Assembly (NCBI RefSeq): GCF_014211975.1
Contig: NZ_CP060084.1
Location: 558,001 to 622,000, forward strand
DNA: 64,000 nt
Source of the DNA: Teredinibacter haidensis
GTDB taxonomy: Bacteria > Pseudomonadota > Gammaproteobacteria > Pseudomonadales > Cellvibrionaceae
Direction: 5' to 3'
Both the position numbers and the translations under genes were made by a program. Under the pieces are notes generated by a model that saw nothing but the letters and a program-made list of their open reading frames with translations, did not search any database and was not told the DNA's origin. Shown here in pieces: positions 25,848 to 35,800 of this stretch; position 1 is the first letter of the stretch; every line of letters begins with the position of its first letter.

Positions 25848-28800
25848 TTAATGAAAATCCCGCGAGGTGAGTTTTAAATCAGTTAAGCGCTCAGAATAAT
25901 CGACCAGTTGTCCCGCGACGACGTGGATCACCGGGTGGCCCTTGCCCAGTTCGCTGATTTCCAATCGACCTTTGATCAAAAGCAGTTTGCTGGTAAGCAG
26001 CGCTTTACGAAAATTTTCCTGAGTGTTTTTCCATACCACCACATTAATATTGCCAGTTTCATCTTCCAGCGTTAAAAACAAGGTGCCTTTGGCCGTGCCC
26101 GGCCTTTGCCTGCCAGTGACTAAACCCGCTACTTGAACAAAGCGGCCGTTACTAATGTTGTGCAATTGGTTTTGTCTTTTACAGCGATTAAAAGGAGATG
26201 TCTCACGCAATAATGCCATGGGATGAATTCGCAGGCTGAGGCCGGTTGTTTGGTAATCCTGGCTGAGATCTTTTTCAATAGGGGGAGCAGATGTGAATAA
26301 CGTTTCCTGTGAGTTTTTTGCGGAGGCTTCCAGCAGCGGTGAATGCGGCTCTATGGCGGCAGCTTGCCAGTGGGCCTGATGGCGGTTACCGGCAAGTGAA
26401 TGGAGCGCATCGGCAGCGGCTAGCAGCTGCAAATCGACCCGGCTTAGCTGGCTGCGACGAGCTAACTCTTCCAGCGAGCAAAAAGGGGTACTTCCCCGGC
26501 TGCAGGCAATGCTTTTGGCTTTTTCTGAATCCAGCGATTGTATACGGCAAAAACCCAGGCGGATTGCCCAGGGGGATGCCTTTTGGTTACTGGCTTCCAG
26601 AGTGTTCTCGTATTCGCTGTGGTTAATATTAATCGGTAGTACAGAAACCTTATGCCGCCGGGCATCCTGTACTAATTGTGAGGGGGAATAAAATCCCATT
26701 GGCTGACTATTTAACAGGGCGCAATAAAAAGCTGCCGGGTGATGACATTTTAGCCACGATGAGGCATAGCATAAAAGCGCAAAACTGGCGGAGTGTGATT
26801 CGGGAAAACCATAGCCGCCAAAACCTTTAATTTGTTCGAATAGACGCTGGGCAAACTCTAGTGGGTAACCATTATTAAGCAGACCTTGAATAAATTTTTC
26901 TTCAAACTGCAGCAGGTTGCCATTTTTCCCCCAGCTGGCCATGGCTCTGCGCAGATTATCGGCTTCGCCACCACTGAATCCCGCAGCGACCATCGCTAAA
27001 CGTATGGCCTGTTCTTGAAAAATGGGTACACCTAAGGTGGATTTAAGAACGGCTTCAATCTCCGGGCTTTGATAGCTAACAGGCTCCAGGCCGTCGCGCC
27101 TGCGCAGGTATGGATGCACCATATCGCCTTGAATTGGGCCGGGACGAACAATGGCAATTTCAATCACCAGATCGTAAAAATTTCGGGGACGTAAACGTGG
27201 CAGCATGGACATTTGTGCGCGCGATTCAATTTGAAAAACGCCGATACTGTCCGCAGCGCAAAGCATATCGTAGGTATCTGGATCTTCGCGGGGAATGTCG
27301 GCCAGGGTTTTAATGACTGGGTTATACCGGTGTACAGTTTCCAATGATTTTTTCAGCGCGGTGAGCATCCCAAGCGCCAGAATATCCACCTTTAACAAGC
27401 CCATGGATTCAAGGTCGTCTTTATCCCACTGAATGATCGTGCGCTCCGGCATACTGGCATTTTCCAAGGGTACAAGATCACTAATTTTCCCCTGCGTAAT
27501 CACAAAGCCACCCACATGCTGAGACAGGTGGCGGGGAAACCCGAGAATCTCTTCCACCAGAGAGAAAAACTGTTGCAGTATTTTTTGTTGCGATTGTAAA
27601 CCCGCCGCTTCTATGCGTTGAATTAAATCGCCGGTTCTATCCCACCAGGCCAGAGATTTTGCGAGATGATCAACGAGAGCGGGCTCCAGCCCCAGCGCCT
27701 TGCCGACATCGCGAATGGCACTGCGGGAGCGATAGCTGATAACCGTCGCCGCCAAGGCCGCCCGCTGGCGAGTGTATTTCCGGTAAATATACTGAATCAC
27801 TTCCTCCCGTCTTTGATGCTCGAAATCGACATCAATATCCGGTGGTTCGTTGCGCTCCCTAGAAATAAATCGCTCGAATAAAACATTAATTTGTCCCGGC
27901 GCAATTTCGGTAATAAATAGGCAGTAACAGACCACCGAATTGGCTGCCGAGCCGCGCCCCTGGCAGAGAATGTTTTGCGAGCGGGCAAAGCGAACAATAT
28001 CGTGTACGGTTAAAAAGTAATATTCGTAGTGAAGTTCTTCAATCAGCGCCAGTTCTTTTTGCAGAATGGCTTCGGCAAATTCCGGCACACCCTGGGGCCA
28101 GCGCTGTTGCTTGCCGTGTGCCACCAATGTGATCAAATGATCGATGGGCTTGGTGTGGCTGGGCACCAGCTCTTGTGGATACTGGTAGCGCAGCTCGTCC
28201 AGAGAAAAAACACATTGCTCTGCAATAACGTGAGTTTGGTCAATCAGTTCTGCTGGGTAGAGGGCGTAATACGCTTCAATGGGTTTTAGGCAGGCTTCGG
28301 CATTGCTACCCGCTCGGGTTCCCAATTCCGACACGCTGGTAGTGTGGCGGATCGCCGTAAGTACATCCTGCAAAGGTTTGCGCTTGGCATCGTGCATCAG
28401 CGCCTGGTCGCAAGCGACCATGGGAATACGATATTTTTCGGCGAGCTGCTGCCAGTGTTCGAACTGCATAATCTCGCCACCACACAGCTGGTGACTTAAC
28501 CCTAACCATAAACGCTGGTGAAAAGCCGCCTGCAGCGTTTTGGCGAAAAGGACATTGGCGCTTGCAGGGGAGGGTAGCCAGATGATTAGGCAGCTTTGCA
28601 GACGAAAGCGCAGGTCTTCCATATGGGCCTCGTACTCTCCTTTCGGTGCGCGGCGGCGAGCGAGAGTAATAAAACCGGAAAGCTCACTGTAAGCCTGCCG
28701 ATGGGGAGCAATAGCAATAAGGTGGCAGCCGTTGGAAAGATGGAAGCGGCTGCCCACGATAAGCGGGATGCCAGCGTCTTTTGCGGCTATATGGGCTTTA

Positions 28801-28943
28801 ACCGCGCCAGCCAGTGAGCATTCATCCGTAAGGGCGATAGCGCTATAGCCCAACTCTTTAGCGCGTGTCACATACTCATGGGGGTGAGAGGCGCCCTGGA
28901 GGAAGGAGTAGTTACTGGTGGTGTTGAGATGAGCATAAAACAT
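25848..28943 (-). CDS. dnaE2: Error-prone DNA polymerase III alpha subunit DnaE2 (ImuC)
   Basis: A 1031-residue C-family polymerase for damage-induced translesion synthesis. It begins with the PHP domain (MFYAHLNTTSNYSFLQGA), has catalytic aspartates in EPPDIDVDFEHQRREEV, the fingers/tau-proximal segment QHVGGFVITQGKISDLVP, a PGPIQGDMVHPYLRRR loop, and an OB fold near the C-terminus (FVQVAGLVTGRQRPGTAKG). A longer open frame to 29204 is spurious: the ATG at 28943 matches the family start, and the LexA box sits just upstream of it. The usual partners imuA and imuB are not adjacent. Confidence 0.95.
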   Translation of the reverse strand: MFYAHLNTTSNYSFLQGASHPHEYVTRAKELGYSAIALTDECSLAGAVKAHIAAKDAGIPLIVGSRFHLSNGCHLIAIAPHRQAYSELSGFITLARRRAPKGEYEAHMEDLRFRLQSCLIIWLPSPASANVLFAKTLQAAFHQRLWLGLSHQLCGGEIMQFEHWQQLAEKYRIPMVACDQALMHDAKRKPLQDVLTAIRHTTSVSELGTRAGSNAEACLKPIEAYYALYPAELIDQTHVIAEQCVFSLDELRYQYPQELVPSHTKPIDHLITLVAHGKQQRWPQGVPEFAEAILQKELALIEELHYEYYFLTVHDIVRFARSQNILCQGRGSAANSVVCYCLFITEIAPGQINVLFERFISRERNEPPDIDVDFEHQRREEVIQYIYRKYTRQRAALAATVISYRSRSAIRDVGKALGLEPALVDHLAKSLAWWDRTGDLIQRIEAAGLQSQQKILQQFFSLVEEILGFPRHLSQHVGGFVITQGKISDLVPLENASMPERTIIQWDKDDLESMGLLKVDILALGMLTALKKSLETVHRYNPVIKTLADIPREDPDTYDMLCAADSIGVFQIESRAQMSMLPRLRPRNFYDLVIEIAIVRPGPIQGDMVHPYLRRRDGLEPVSYQSPEIEAVLKSTLGVPIFQEQAIRLAMVAAGFSGGEADNLRRAMASWGKNGNLLQFEEKFIQGLLNNGYPLEFAQRLFEQIKGFGGYGFPESHSASFALLCYASSWLKCHHPAAFYCALLNSQPMGFYSPSQLVQDARRHKVSVLPININHSEYENTLEASNQKASPWAIRLGFCRIQSLDSEKAKSIACSRGSTPFCSLEELARRSQLSRVDLQLLAAADALHSLAGNRHQAHWQAAAIEPHSPLLEASAKNSQETLFTSAPPIEKDLSQDYQTTGLSLRIHPMALLRETSPFNRCKRQNQLHNISNGRFVQVAGLVTGRQRPGTAKGTLFLTLEDETGNINVVVWKNTQENFRKALLTSKLLLIKGRLEISELGKGHPVIHVVAGQLVDYSERLTDLKLTSRDFH

Positions 28944-28957
28944 AGGGGGTTCGATAG

Positions 28958-28973
28958 CTGTATTTATATACAG
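28958..28973 (-). promoter_or_regulatory. LexA (SOS) box controlling dnaE2
   Basis: On the minus strand the site reads CTGTATATAAATACAG, a perfect CTG-N10-CAG match to the gammaproteobacterial LexA operator with an AT-rich alternating core, flanked by TA on the 5' side. It lies 15 bp upstream of the dnaE2 ATG, so bound LexA should block transcription start or elongation. It also shows that the frame upstream of 28943 is not coding. Confidence 0.92.
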
Positions 28974-30021
28974 TATAGCGTAGTTGGGTCGCGGGAGGTG
29001 ACAGCTGACAGAAATAAAGTTGCCGGGCTGAAGTGATGTATCGGCCCTAAAGGAACGGCGATTCTTACGGCAAGGCTCCTCAGAGCATTCTTCATATCGC
29101 CTGGGTCTTTTCCCTGCAGCAAAGAATGACGTAAATCTGTCCAAAAGGGTAGTTGGAAAAAAGTCGGCGCCGGATGTTGGACGAGCACGATTCTGAACTA
29201 GCAACTACCATCTTCGATCGATCAAGGACTCTGGTATGTGCCAATGCACCAGACACGCCAAGAGGAAACCTATAGTCATGATCCCCTATATTGAATCACC
29301 TAATACGTCGATATCTACACCCTTAAGTAAATGGCAGTGGCTAGAAGCTGTTAATAAAGCCATAAACGCTTTGAGCTACCCGGTGAATCTCATCCCACGG
29401 GAGTCAAAGTGCTGGTAGGAACGAACTACATTTAAAATACGGTGGTAGTTTGTTAAAAATCCGGTCACATATTGAATTAACGAGCGCATATGTCTTTCAT
29501 ACCGTTTTGGCGATGGAAATGCCGAAAGGAGTGTGTGTTAATTGAGCTGGCGCAACTACCAGCATAGGAGAACTTATATGCTGAAGCTAGAGTGAATAGA
29601 GCGTGCCTGTTGGTCACAGCAACATAAAAGGCAATCTATGCACTCAGGCCGTAAACGGGCCAAGCGGGCGCACGGGATAGCGAGCAGAATGTGAGCGGGC
29701 TTCGTAAATGTGAAAGGTAAAACCAGAGACTCTACTCTGATGCCTACCTTCGGTAATTGATAGTCTAGATGATAGCTCTACGGCTTTTCCCGTTTGTCTT
29801 CGATAAGCTTGCTATTGTTAACCTGGCCAAATACACAATAAAGCTGGCTCGCCTTCTAACTGCAGTTGGAGTGCAAAAGCCACAAAACTACTTGTAGCGA
29901 TCCGCTATAAGCCGTGAGCGTAGGATTTACAGGGGTTTTGGGCGTACCCATTAAATAATGCACGCGTTGAAAGGCGGTATTTCGTCGTAGTTAATACGGC
30001 GTTTTACATTATAATAATATT
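28974..30021. other. Gene-poor 1 kb region at the edge of the cassette array
   Basis: No gene is supported here. The part next to dnaE2 contains its promoter. A 60-codon plus-strand frame at 29236-29418 has no recognisable features. If this were an intact integron, the integrase gene would be expected here on the minus strand, but I find no tyrosine-recombinase motifs in either strand. Confidence 0.5.
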
Positions 30022-30028
30022 GTTATGC
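30022..30028 (+). other. Candidate integron recombination core (GTTATGC) before the first cassette
   Basis: The heptamer GTTATGC is identical to the 3' core of the split attC at 42769-42775. It lies 27 bp before the first cassette gene, similar to the core-to-gene spacing at other cassettes (12-20 bp). No clear attC hairpin precedes it, so it could be an attI or a decayed attC. Confidence 0.4.
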
Positions 30029-30054
30029 CCCTAGGCCCAGAATCTCGGTAAAGG

Positions 30055-31116
30055 ATGAATATTAATATCACGTACATTACGACCTGGACAAAGGACAGCG
30101 TTTTTCTTTACCCTCTCGTCCTCTCACTTTTTTCAGCCTTGATATTCTGGTTGGTGTTCTCCTTCGTGCCGAATCGCAGGAGGCATAGCAAGATTAGACC
30201 CTTGGTCGAGTTGGACATAATCAATGTTCGAAGTGAGTTGTTTGCTCTGTTCGATTGCATCATGAGAGAAAAGAATTTCTCACCATCAAATTTCCAATCT
30301 GAAATTCGATCGGGATTGCTCTCTGCTGAAGAAGTCGAGCTTGGCCTTCAGAATAAGTCACTTAATGAGCATTACTTGTACGACCCGGAGATCAGCACCC
30401 AAATGTTAGTTGTGGGGCGTGACATCTTCAAGCGCTCAGAGACTATAGATCGGTTGATAGATAAAGCACTAAACTTAAGTCAGTTCGTGAACGCGGATGA
30501 GATAATTCTACTTGAGCGAATCAGAGAAAACGTACGGCGATATGACTTTGGTGAGAAGGCGGTTGAGAAGCGTCCAGGCACCAAGATTGGTGGCAGTCAA
30601 TACCTTCCAGTTATTCCGAACATCTCATACAGAAAGAACAACTTTTCAGAACTTTACTCGCTTTATTTAGAACTACAAAGACTCATTATTAAGCACTTTA
30701 GGTACATGGACAGGAATACTGCAATCCACAATGTTCAATATCTTTTCGGCGCAGGCAAGTACAAAGAGTGCATTGCATACGCTCGCGGATGTATTAAATT
30801 TGCACCGAACGACAAAATACTTATTTGGAACTACATTGCTAATTGTCTGTACAAAATAGGCCTGAAGAAATCAGCATATCGAAAGCTTTATTATATTTAC
30901 AAAGACAGGCCCTACAATGGCAGCCTAGTTTCATCTCGGTCCGTCTTGGAGAATTTCGTCAATGACACCAAGGCTGTAGAAGTGCTTTTAAGAACCCATT
31001 CTGAAGATGAGTTTGAGCAGCTAAAAACAGTCCTGCAGCAAGAGCGATTGCAACGAGAATGTTTCCTGAAGAAAAATAGGCTGCTTTTCGAGTACTTTGA
31101 AAAAAAGAAAGGCTAA
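30055..31116 (+). CDS. Cassette gene: membrane-anchored hypothetical protein with TPR-like region
   Basis: A 353-residue protein not assigned to a named family. One transmembrane helix lies near residues 17-38 (YPLVLSLFSALIFWLVF), then a mainly helical cytoplasmic part rich in Arg/Lys. A stretch around residues 225-290 (ALFG- and NYIANCLYKIG-type helices) looks like two or three tetratricopeptide-like repeats. It is immediately followed by an attC-like site, and its base composition is less GC-rich than the core genes, both typical of a mobile gene cassette. Function unknown. Confidence 0.7.
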   Translation: MNINITYITTWTKDSVFLYPLVLSLFSALIFWLVFSFVPNRRRHSKIRPLVELDIINVRSELFALFDCIMREKNFSPSNFQSEIRSGLLSAEEVELGLQNKSLNEHYLYDPEISTQMLVVGRDIFKRSETIDRLIDKALNLSQFVNADEIILLERIRENVRRYDFGEKAVEKRPGTKIGGSQYLPVIPNISYRKNNFSELYSLYLELQRLIIKHFRYMDRNTAIHNVQYLFGAGKYKECIAYARGCIKFAPNDKILIWNYIANCLYKIGLKKSAYRKLYYIYKDRPYNGSLVSSRSVLENFVNDTKAVEVLLRTHSEDEFEQLKTVLQQERLQRECFLKKNRLLFEYFEKKKG

Positions 31117-31129
31117 GGTTGGAAATTCC

Positions 31130-31247
31130 GCATAACAAAAATCTGCACCTGACAAATATTGCTACGCTCGATTTTGTGTATGTCGCGTAGCTCCATTTTA
31201 CACAAAAACGCTCTCCGCAATATTTGCAGGTGAGCTTGGCGTTAGGG
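31130..31247 (+). repeat. attC site 1
   Basis: Begins GCATAAC and ends GTTAGGG, with complementary arms: the CTGCACCTGACAAATATTG side pairs with CAATATTTGCAGGTGAG, and a central palindrome lies around CGTAGC. This is the folded recombination site of an integron cassette. It is nearly identical to the site at 62673-62789. Confidence 0.88.
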
Positions 31248-31260
31248 GCTAATTGAAATA

Positions 31261-31704
31261 ATGGATAAGTTTTCTAAGGGCATAGAGCTAAAATTTAATT
31301 CGCGCTTCCCTGAATGGAAGAAATTTGGTCAACCTACTGATTATGAAGGGGTTACAATTTTTGAGGCAAAAATTCCGTGTCCAAATGGCGGGGAAGAAAA
31401 TCTTCTGGTTGTGGATACATTTAACGAAGAAGTAACAGTTTCATTTGACGCCTATCACGCCCATTTTGACGACTTTGGTAATAGTGATGCATATGACGAT
31501 GCTTTAGAGTTTATTCTCCAAATAACAAGTGAAGAGTGGGCGGTAGTGAGTTATTGGTTGGATGAACAATGGAATGGCTCATCACTAGTAAAGGTTTCGG
31601 ATCTGCCCGATAGCAACTCTGAATATCCAGCTGCAAATAGGCTAAAAATTAAATCCTGGTGCGGAAATTTTGACAAAGAAATCACGTTTAAAATTAGTGG
31701 TTAA
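31261..31704 (+). CDS. Cassette gene: acidic hypothetical protein
   Basis: A 147-residue soluble acidic protein, no signal peptide and no membrane helix. It contains WKKFGQPTDYEGVTIFEA, YHAHFDDFGNSDAYDDAL and EEWAVVSYWLDEQW. The size, acidity and aromatic pattern would suit a toxin-immunity protein, but I do not recognise a family, so this is a guess. It sits exactly between attC sites 1 and 2, as the only gene of its cassette. Confidence 0.65.
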   Translation: MDKFSKGIELKFNSRFPEWKKFGQPTDYEGVTIFEAKIPCPNGGEENLLVVDTFNEEVTVSFDAYHAHFDDFGNSDAYDDALEFILQITSEEWAVVSYWLDEQWNGSSLVKVSDLPDSNSEYPAANRLKIKSWCGNFDKEITFKISG

Positions 31705-31709
31705 CGGTG

Positions 31710-31820
31710 CCCTAACAAACAGCTCAAGCCGACCTCCACTGCGTTGCTCGTTTTGTGCTTTTCAGCTACGCTGGCACAAAACAATCAACTCCGTTTCAGC
31801 GGCTTAGCTGGGCGTTATAA
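31710..31820 (+). repeat. attC site 2
   Basis: Starts CCCTAAC and ends GTTATAA. Outer arms are AACAAACAGCTCAAGCC and GGCTTAGCTGGGCGTT; the inner arms are a near-palindrome around TTTGTGC and GCACAAAA. It closes the preceding 147-residue-protein cassette. Confidence 0.85.
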
Positions 31821-32143
31821 GCGCTCGTATTTGGTTGTAAGGTTTTTTACGTTTTTCAATTGAGCGCAGAGGCGCCTGAGGGTTTCGTGGAACCACTTTT
31901 TGGGCTAAAAGGCCGCCTGTCGGCCGCCATAGTTTGAGATTAAGAGTGTTCGTTCCCGGTGCGGGTAATGCCAGCCAAACTAAATTGTTAAAGAACAACA
32001 ATATAGTTTGGCTTAGTAAATAATTTGTTGGTGGTTGTTTGACTTCGTTTCAACCATCTTTGCGTGGGCTAAGTCAAAATATTGAAGCAGGCTCTTTGAG
32101 TAAGGCATTGTGGTCCTCACTAGCAGGTTCAGTGCGGTTCCGC
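31821..32143. other. Cassette without a convincing plus-strand gene
   Basis: About 320 bp between attC sites 2 and 3. No plus-strand frame of useful length is present. A 65-codon minus-strand frame overlaps the attC and looks like a shadow. ORF-less cassettes occur in large arrays and can carry promoters or small RNAs; neither is demonstrable here. Confidence 0.5.
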
Positions 32144-32231
32144 TTATAACAAATTACTTAAACATCGTTCCGGCCGAAAAGACGGCCTCCACTGGACGCA
32201 GCAAGCTGCGCCGTTTAGCAAAACGTTAGGC
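32144..32231 (+). repeat. attC site 3
   Basis: Starts TTATAAC and ends GTTAGGC, with TAAAC/GTTTA arm pairing and an inner GGCCG...CGGCC and GCAGC...GCTGC set of stems. Shorter than site 1, as is normal for variable attC centres. Confidence 0.75.
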
Positions 32232-32236
32232 AAAAT

Positions 32237-32707
32237 ATGAATTCAATCATCCTTAGAATCTGCGTGATATATTTTTTGACTGGTTTCCAGCTTGCCTTCG
32301 CAGGAGCAGACAAATTATGTGGTTATCTAGATGCATATCTAAAAACGATAGGTCCTGATAAGTCATCGACTATTGAGTTGCACACATCGTGGGGTTCAAA
32401 TTTTATAGGGGAGTCGGAAGAGGCTTTCGCGGCTAAGAGATGCATTCGAGATGAATCTCCATTGGCAAAGAGCTTATGCAACTACTTAATGGAGAACTCA
32501 TCTACCGAGTTCTCTGGAGTTAATTTCAAAAGGTTTTTGATGTGTCTATCGCCAAAAACGAAAATAGAAAGAGACGTGTCATTTGAAACGGCGTTTGTTT
32601 CGCTATCATGGGGTACGGATGAACGCGGCTCACTTATAGAGCTGTCCCTGAAAAATGATAAAAAAATTGGTGGTATGGTACTTAAATTGGAAGCGGAGGG
32701 TTATTAA
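32237..32707 (+). CDS. Cassette gene: exported hypothetical protein
   Basis: A 156-residue protein that starts 6 bp after the attC core. The N-terminus is a signal peptide (MNSIILRICVIYFLTGFQLAFA, cleavage after AFA). The mature part has four to five cysteines (for example LCGYLDAYL, KRCIRDESP, SLCNYLMEN, FLMCLSP), suggesting periplasmic disulfides. Conserved-looking segments are HTSWGSNFIGESEE and FVSLSWGTDERG. No family recognised. Followed at once by attC site 4. Confidence 0.7.
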   Translation: MNSIILRICVIYFLTGFQLAFAGADKLCGYLDAYLKTIGPDKSSTIELHTSWGSNFIGESEEAFAAKRCIRDESPLAKSLCNYLMENSSTEFSGVNFKRFLMCLSPKTKIERDVSFETAFVSLSWGTDERGSLIELSLKNDKKIGGMVLKLEAEGY

Positions 32708-32713
32708 GCCTAT

Positions 32714-32827
32714 GCCTAACAATTTACTCCTGCTGACGTTTTGGTCTACGCTCCGTTTTGGGGTGGCTGCGCCACTTTACCCCAAAACCCCACTTCAACC
32801 AAAACGCAGCAGAGTAAGGCGTTATAC
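32714..32827 (+). repeat. attC site 4
   Basis: Starts GCCTAAC and ends GTTATAC. The arms TACTCCTGCTGACGTTTTGG and CCAAAACGCAGCAGAGTA pair, and a central GGGGTGGC...GCCACTTTACCCC palindrome forms the loop. Confidence 0.88.
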
Positions 32828-32880
32828 GACCTTTCAGTTTTACAGATATTAATTGGCAGCATAGGGAATTGTAAAACCTA

Positions 32881-35800
32881 ATGATATTTTTTGAGCTTGA
32901 GCCATCTGATATTTCTAATCTTAGTGATGCAAATCTAAGAGAAATGGTTGCTAGATTGTGTGAAGCGGAATTAATTAGCCAAGAGCTTCAGCCTTCTTGT
33001 GTTCTTTGGGGTGGTGCGCAAGAAGCTGCCGATGGTGGCCTTGATGTTCGAGTTATAGATGCAATCCCGTTATCAAATCCAGGCTTTGTAAGCCGTGATA
33101 ATACTGGTTATCAAGTAAAGAAAAACAGCATGAGTAAAGCTGCCTGTAAAAAGGAAATGCTTGAAAAGGGAAAAGTTAAAGCTGTTATAGGCGATTTGTT
33201 AGCTAAAAAAGGCGCCTATGTAATTGTTAGTGGCAAGGATGATTGCTCGGATAAAATGCTGTCTGAACGTATTCTTGGTATGAAATCAGCCCTCGAAGAT
33301 TTACCAAATAGTGATGATCTTCTCCTAGATTTTTATGGAAGAGATAGACTATGCGCATGGTTGAGGCAGTTTCCTGGCGTTGCCTTATGGGTTCGCTCTA
33401 GGCTAGGGAAGCCTCTAGCTGGCTGGCTACCTTTTGGGAAATGGACCGCTACCCCGGCAGATCAAGATGATGAGTTTTTATTGGACGAACATCCCTGCGT
33501 TATCGATTTAAATTCGCACCAAAAAACACCTATAGCGATTTCTGATGGAATCAGGCTTGTACGTGAAAGATTACTTAAAGCAGGTTCAGTGGTTCGAATA
33601 ACCGGTCTTTCTGGAGTTGGAAAAACACGCTTTGCTCAAGCACTTTTTGAAGATGGTGTATGCGAAAAACCTTTGCCGGAAGCAAATGTAATTTATGCAG
33701 ATCTTGGTGACGATCTATCCCCAACAGCATCTGAGCTTGTTTCATATTTAATAGCTAATGATTTTTCATGCTATGTGGTTCTGGATAATTGCCCGCCAGA
33801 TGTTCATAGGAGACTGCAAAAGCAAGTATCATCAAATCAAGCTAAATTAAGTCTTCTTACTATCGAATATGACATTTCTGATGATCGCCCAGAAGAAACG
33901 GAAGTAATACATATTGAGCCCTCAAGTGAGCAGACTGTTTCCAAACTTATTCAAAAAAGGTTCTCATCTCTAGGACGAGTGAATGCCGATAAAGTTGCAG
34001 AGTTTTCTGGGGGGAATGCGCGCGTTGCTATTGCATTGGCTAGTCGAGTAGATTCAGATGAGACGTTAGCAATATTTTCTGATGAAGAGTTGTTTCAGAG
34101 GCTATTTAATCAAAGAAAAGGTGCAGCTGAAAGTTTACTTGAAAGTGCAGAGGTATTATCGCTAGTTTATTCCTTTAACGTAAGCACGCAAGAGTTCAAC
34201 AATGAATTAAGCGCTCTTTCTAAAATTGGCGGGTTGGAGCGCAACAAGTTAAATCGTAACCATGCAGAGTTATTACGGAGACAGCTATCACAGCGGCGAG
34301 GAAACTGGAGAGCAGTTTTACCGCATGCGTTAGCTAATCGTCTTGCACGAAGAGCACTTCAAAACATCGGTCCTGACCAAATTAATGCCGAGTTGTTAAA
34401 GGGGGATAATTTACGTCTATTCAAATCATGCGCTCACCGATTAGGGTATCTACATGATTTTGAACCAGCTCGTCAACTCGCTTATACGTGGATGAAGGTT
34501 GATGGGCCATTTCACAACATTACAGTGTGTGATGCTGAGTTACTTACGGCTCTAACCCATATCGCGCCTGTTTTTCCAGATGTAGTTTTAGCTGCTATCG
34601 AAACTGCTTCGGAAATCCAAGGATTCTGCTCTCGAAATAATCAGAATTTCTCTATTTTTGTTCAACTACTTCGAAAGATTGCATACGATGATCAGTACTT
34701 TGATCGCGCAGCTGAGTTAATTCTTCGTTTTGCTGAAACAGAAAAATCTGGAGAAAATAACAATAGTATCACTAGTCAATTATCGAGCCTTTTTTCATTG
34801 TACCTCTCAGGTACACAGGCTACGTCTACACGAAGACATGCATTTGTAAAAAGAATGTTGGATTCCGGTGATGTGAGACAACTTGAGATTGTGCAGGATA
34901 TTCTTGGCTCTGTTTTTCAGACTTCTCACTGGACCTCATTTGGAGGTTTTGATTTTGGTGCTCGAAGTAGGGACTATGGATGGGAGCCGAAAACAGCTAA
35001 AGAAGTATTGGATTGGTACGTAGGTTTTGCTGAATTATTAGTGCCACTTTTAGATTCTAATAATGAGCCCAGAGTGAACTGGGCAAAGGAGCTACTGGCA
35101 AACCATTTTAATGGTTTATGGACATACGCAGGTTGTTTTGACTTTCTTGACGGTATTGTTCGCAAATATGCTGTTGATGGTCAGTGGCCAGATATGTGGA
35201 TATCTATTAAACGGACAATTCATTACAACGGAAAGAAGCACACTCCCGAATTATTGAAAAAAATTGAGGAGCTAGAAAGTTTAGCGGCACCGACTGATCC
35301 CTATTCTGAAATCGAAGCGTATGCATTGACTAACACATGGGACCACATAGAGGTGAGAAATGGGGATTTCACAGAAAATTCAGAAGAAATTCACCGTAAG
35401 ATAGAAAAATTAGGGGAGTTAGCTGTATCCGAACCTGAGTATCTTGAAAAATTGGCACCAAGGCTTTGGAAGCAACATATCGATGCGCTTTGGCCATTCG
35501 GCAAGGGGTTGGCTAAAGGTTCATCCGATCAAAGATCAACCTTTGATACGCTGGTTCAGTTGATGCAAAAGCAAGAATTGCAATTAGTTCAAACCAACCT
35601 CTTTGGCGGCTTTATTGCTGGTGTTCATGCAGATAATCCTAGTTTGTCACGGATACTCCAAGAGTCTGTCTTGGTTGTACCTGAGTTAAAGCCGTATTTC
35701 GTTGATATTCTGTCTGCAACGCCGATAGCACCTTGGGGTACAAAAAGGCTCATAGAATTAGCGCTGGCTGGTGAACTGGAAGCTTGGCGCTTCCAACAGA

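Noticed and set aside
28944..29204. N-terminal extension of dnaE2
   Set aside because: Contains the LexA box, and the family start is at 28943.
29236..29418. 60-codon plus-strand frame
   Set aside because: No motif, no clear codon bias; probably chance.
28974..30054. Integron integrase gene expected at the array's left end
   Set aside because: No tyrosine-recombinase motif in either strand.
31804..32001. 65-codon minus-strand frame in the ORF-less cassette
   Set aside because: Overlaps attC site 2 and runs against the cassette direction; no features.
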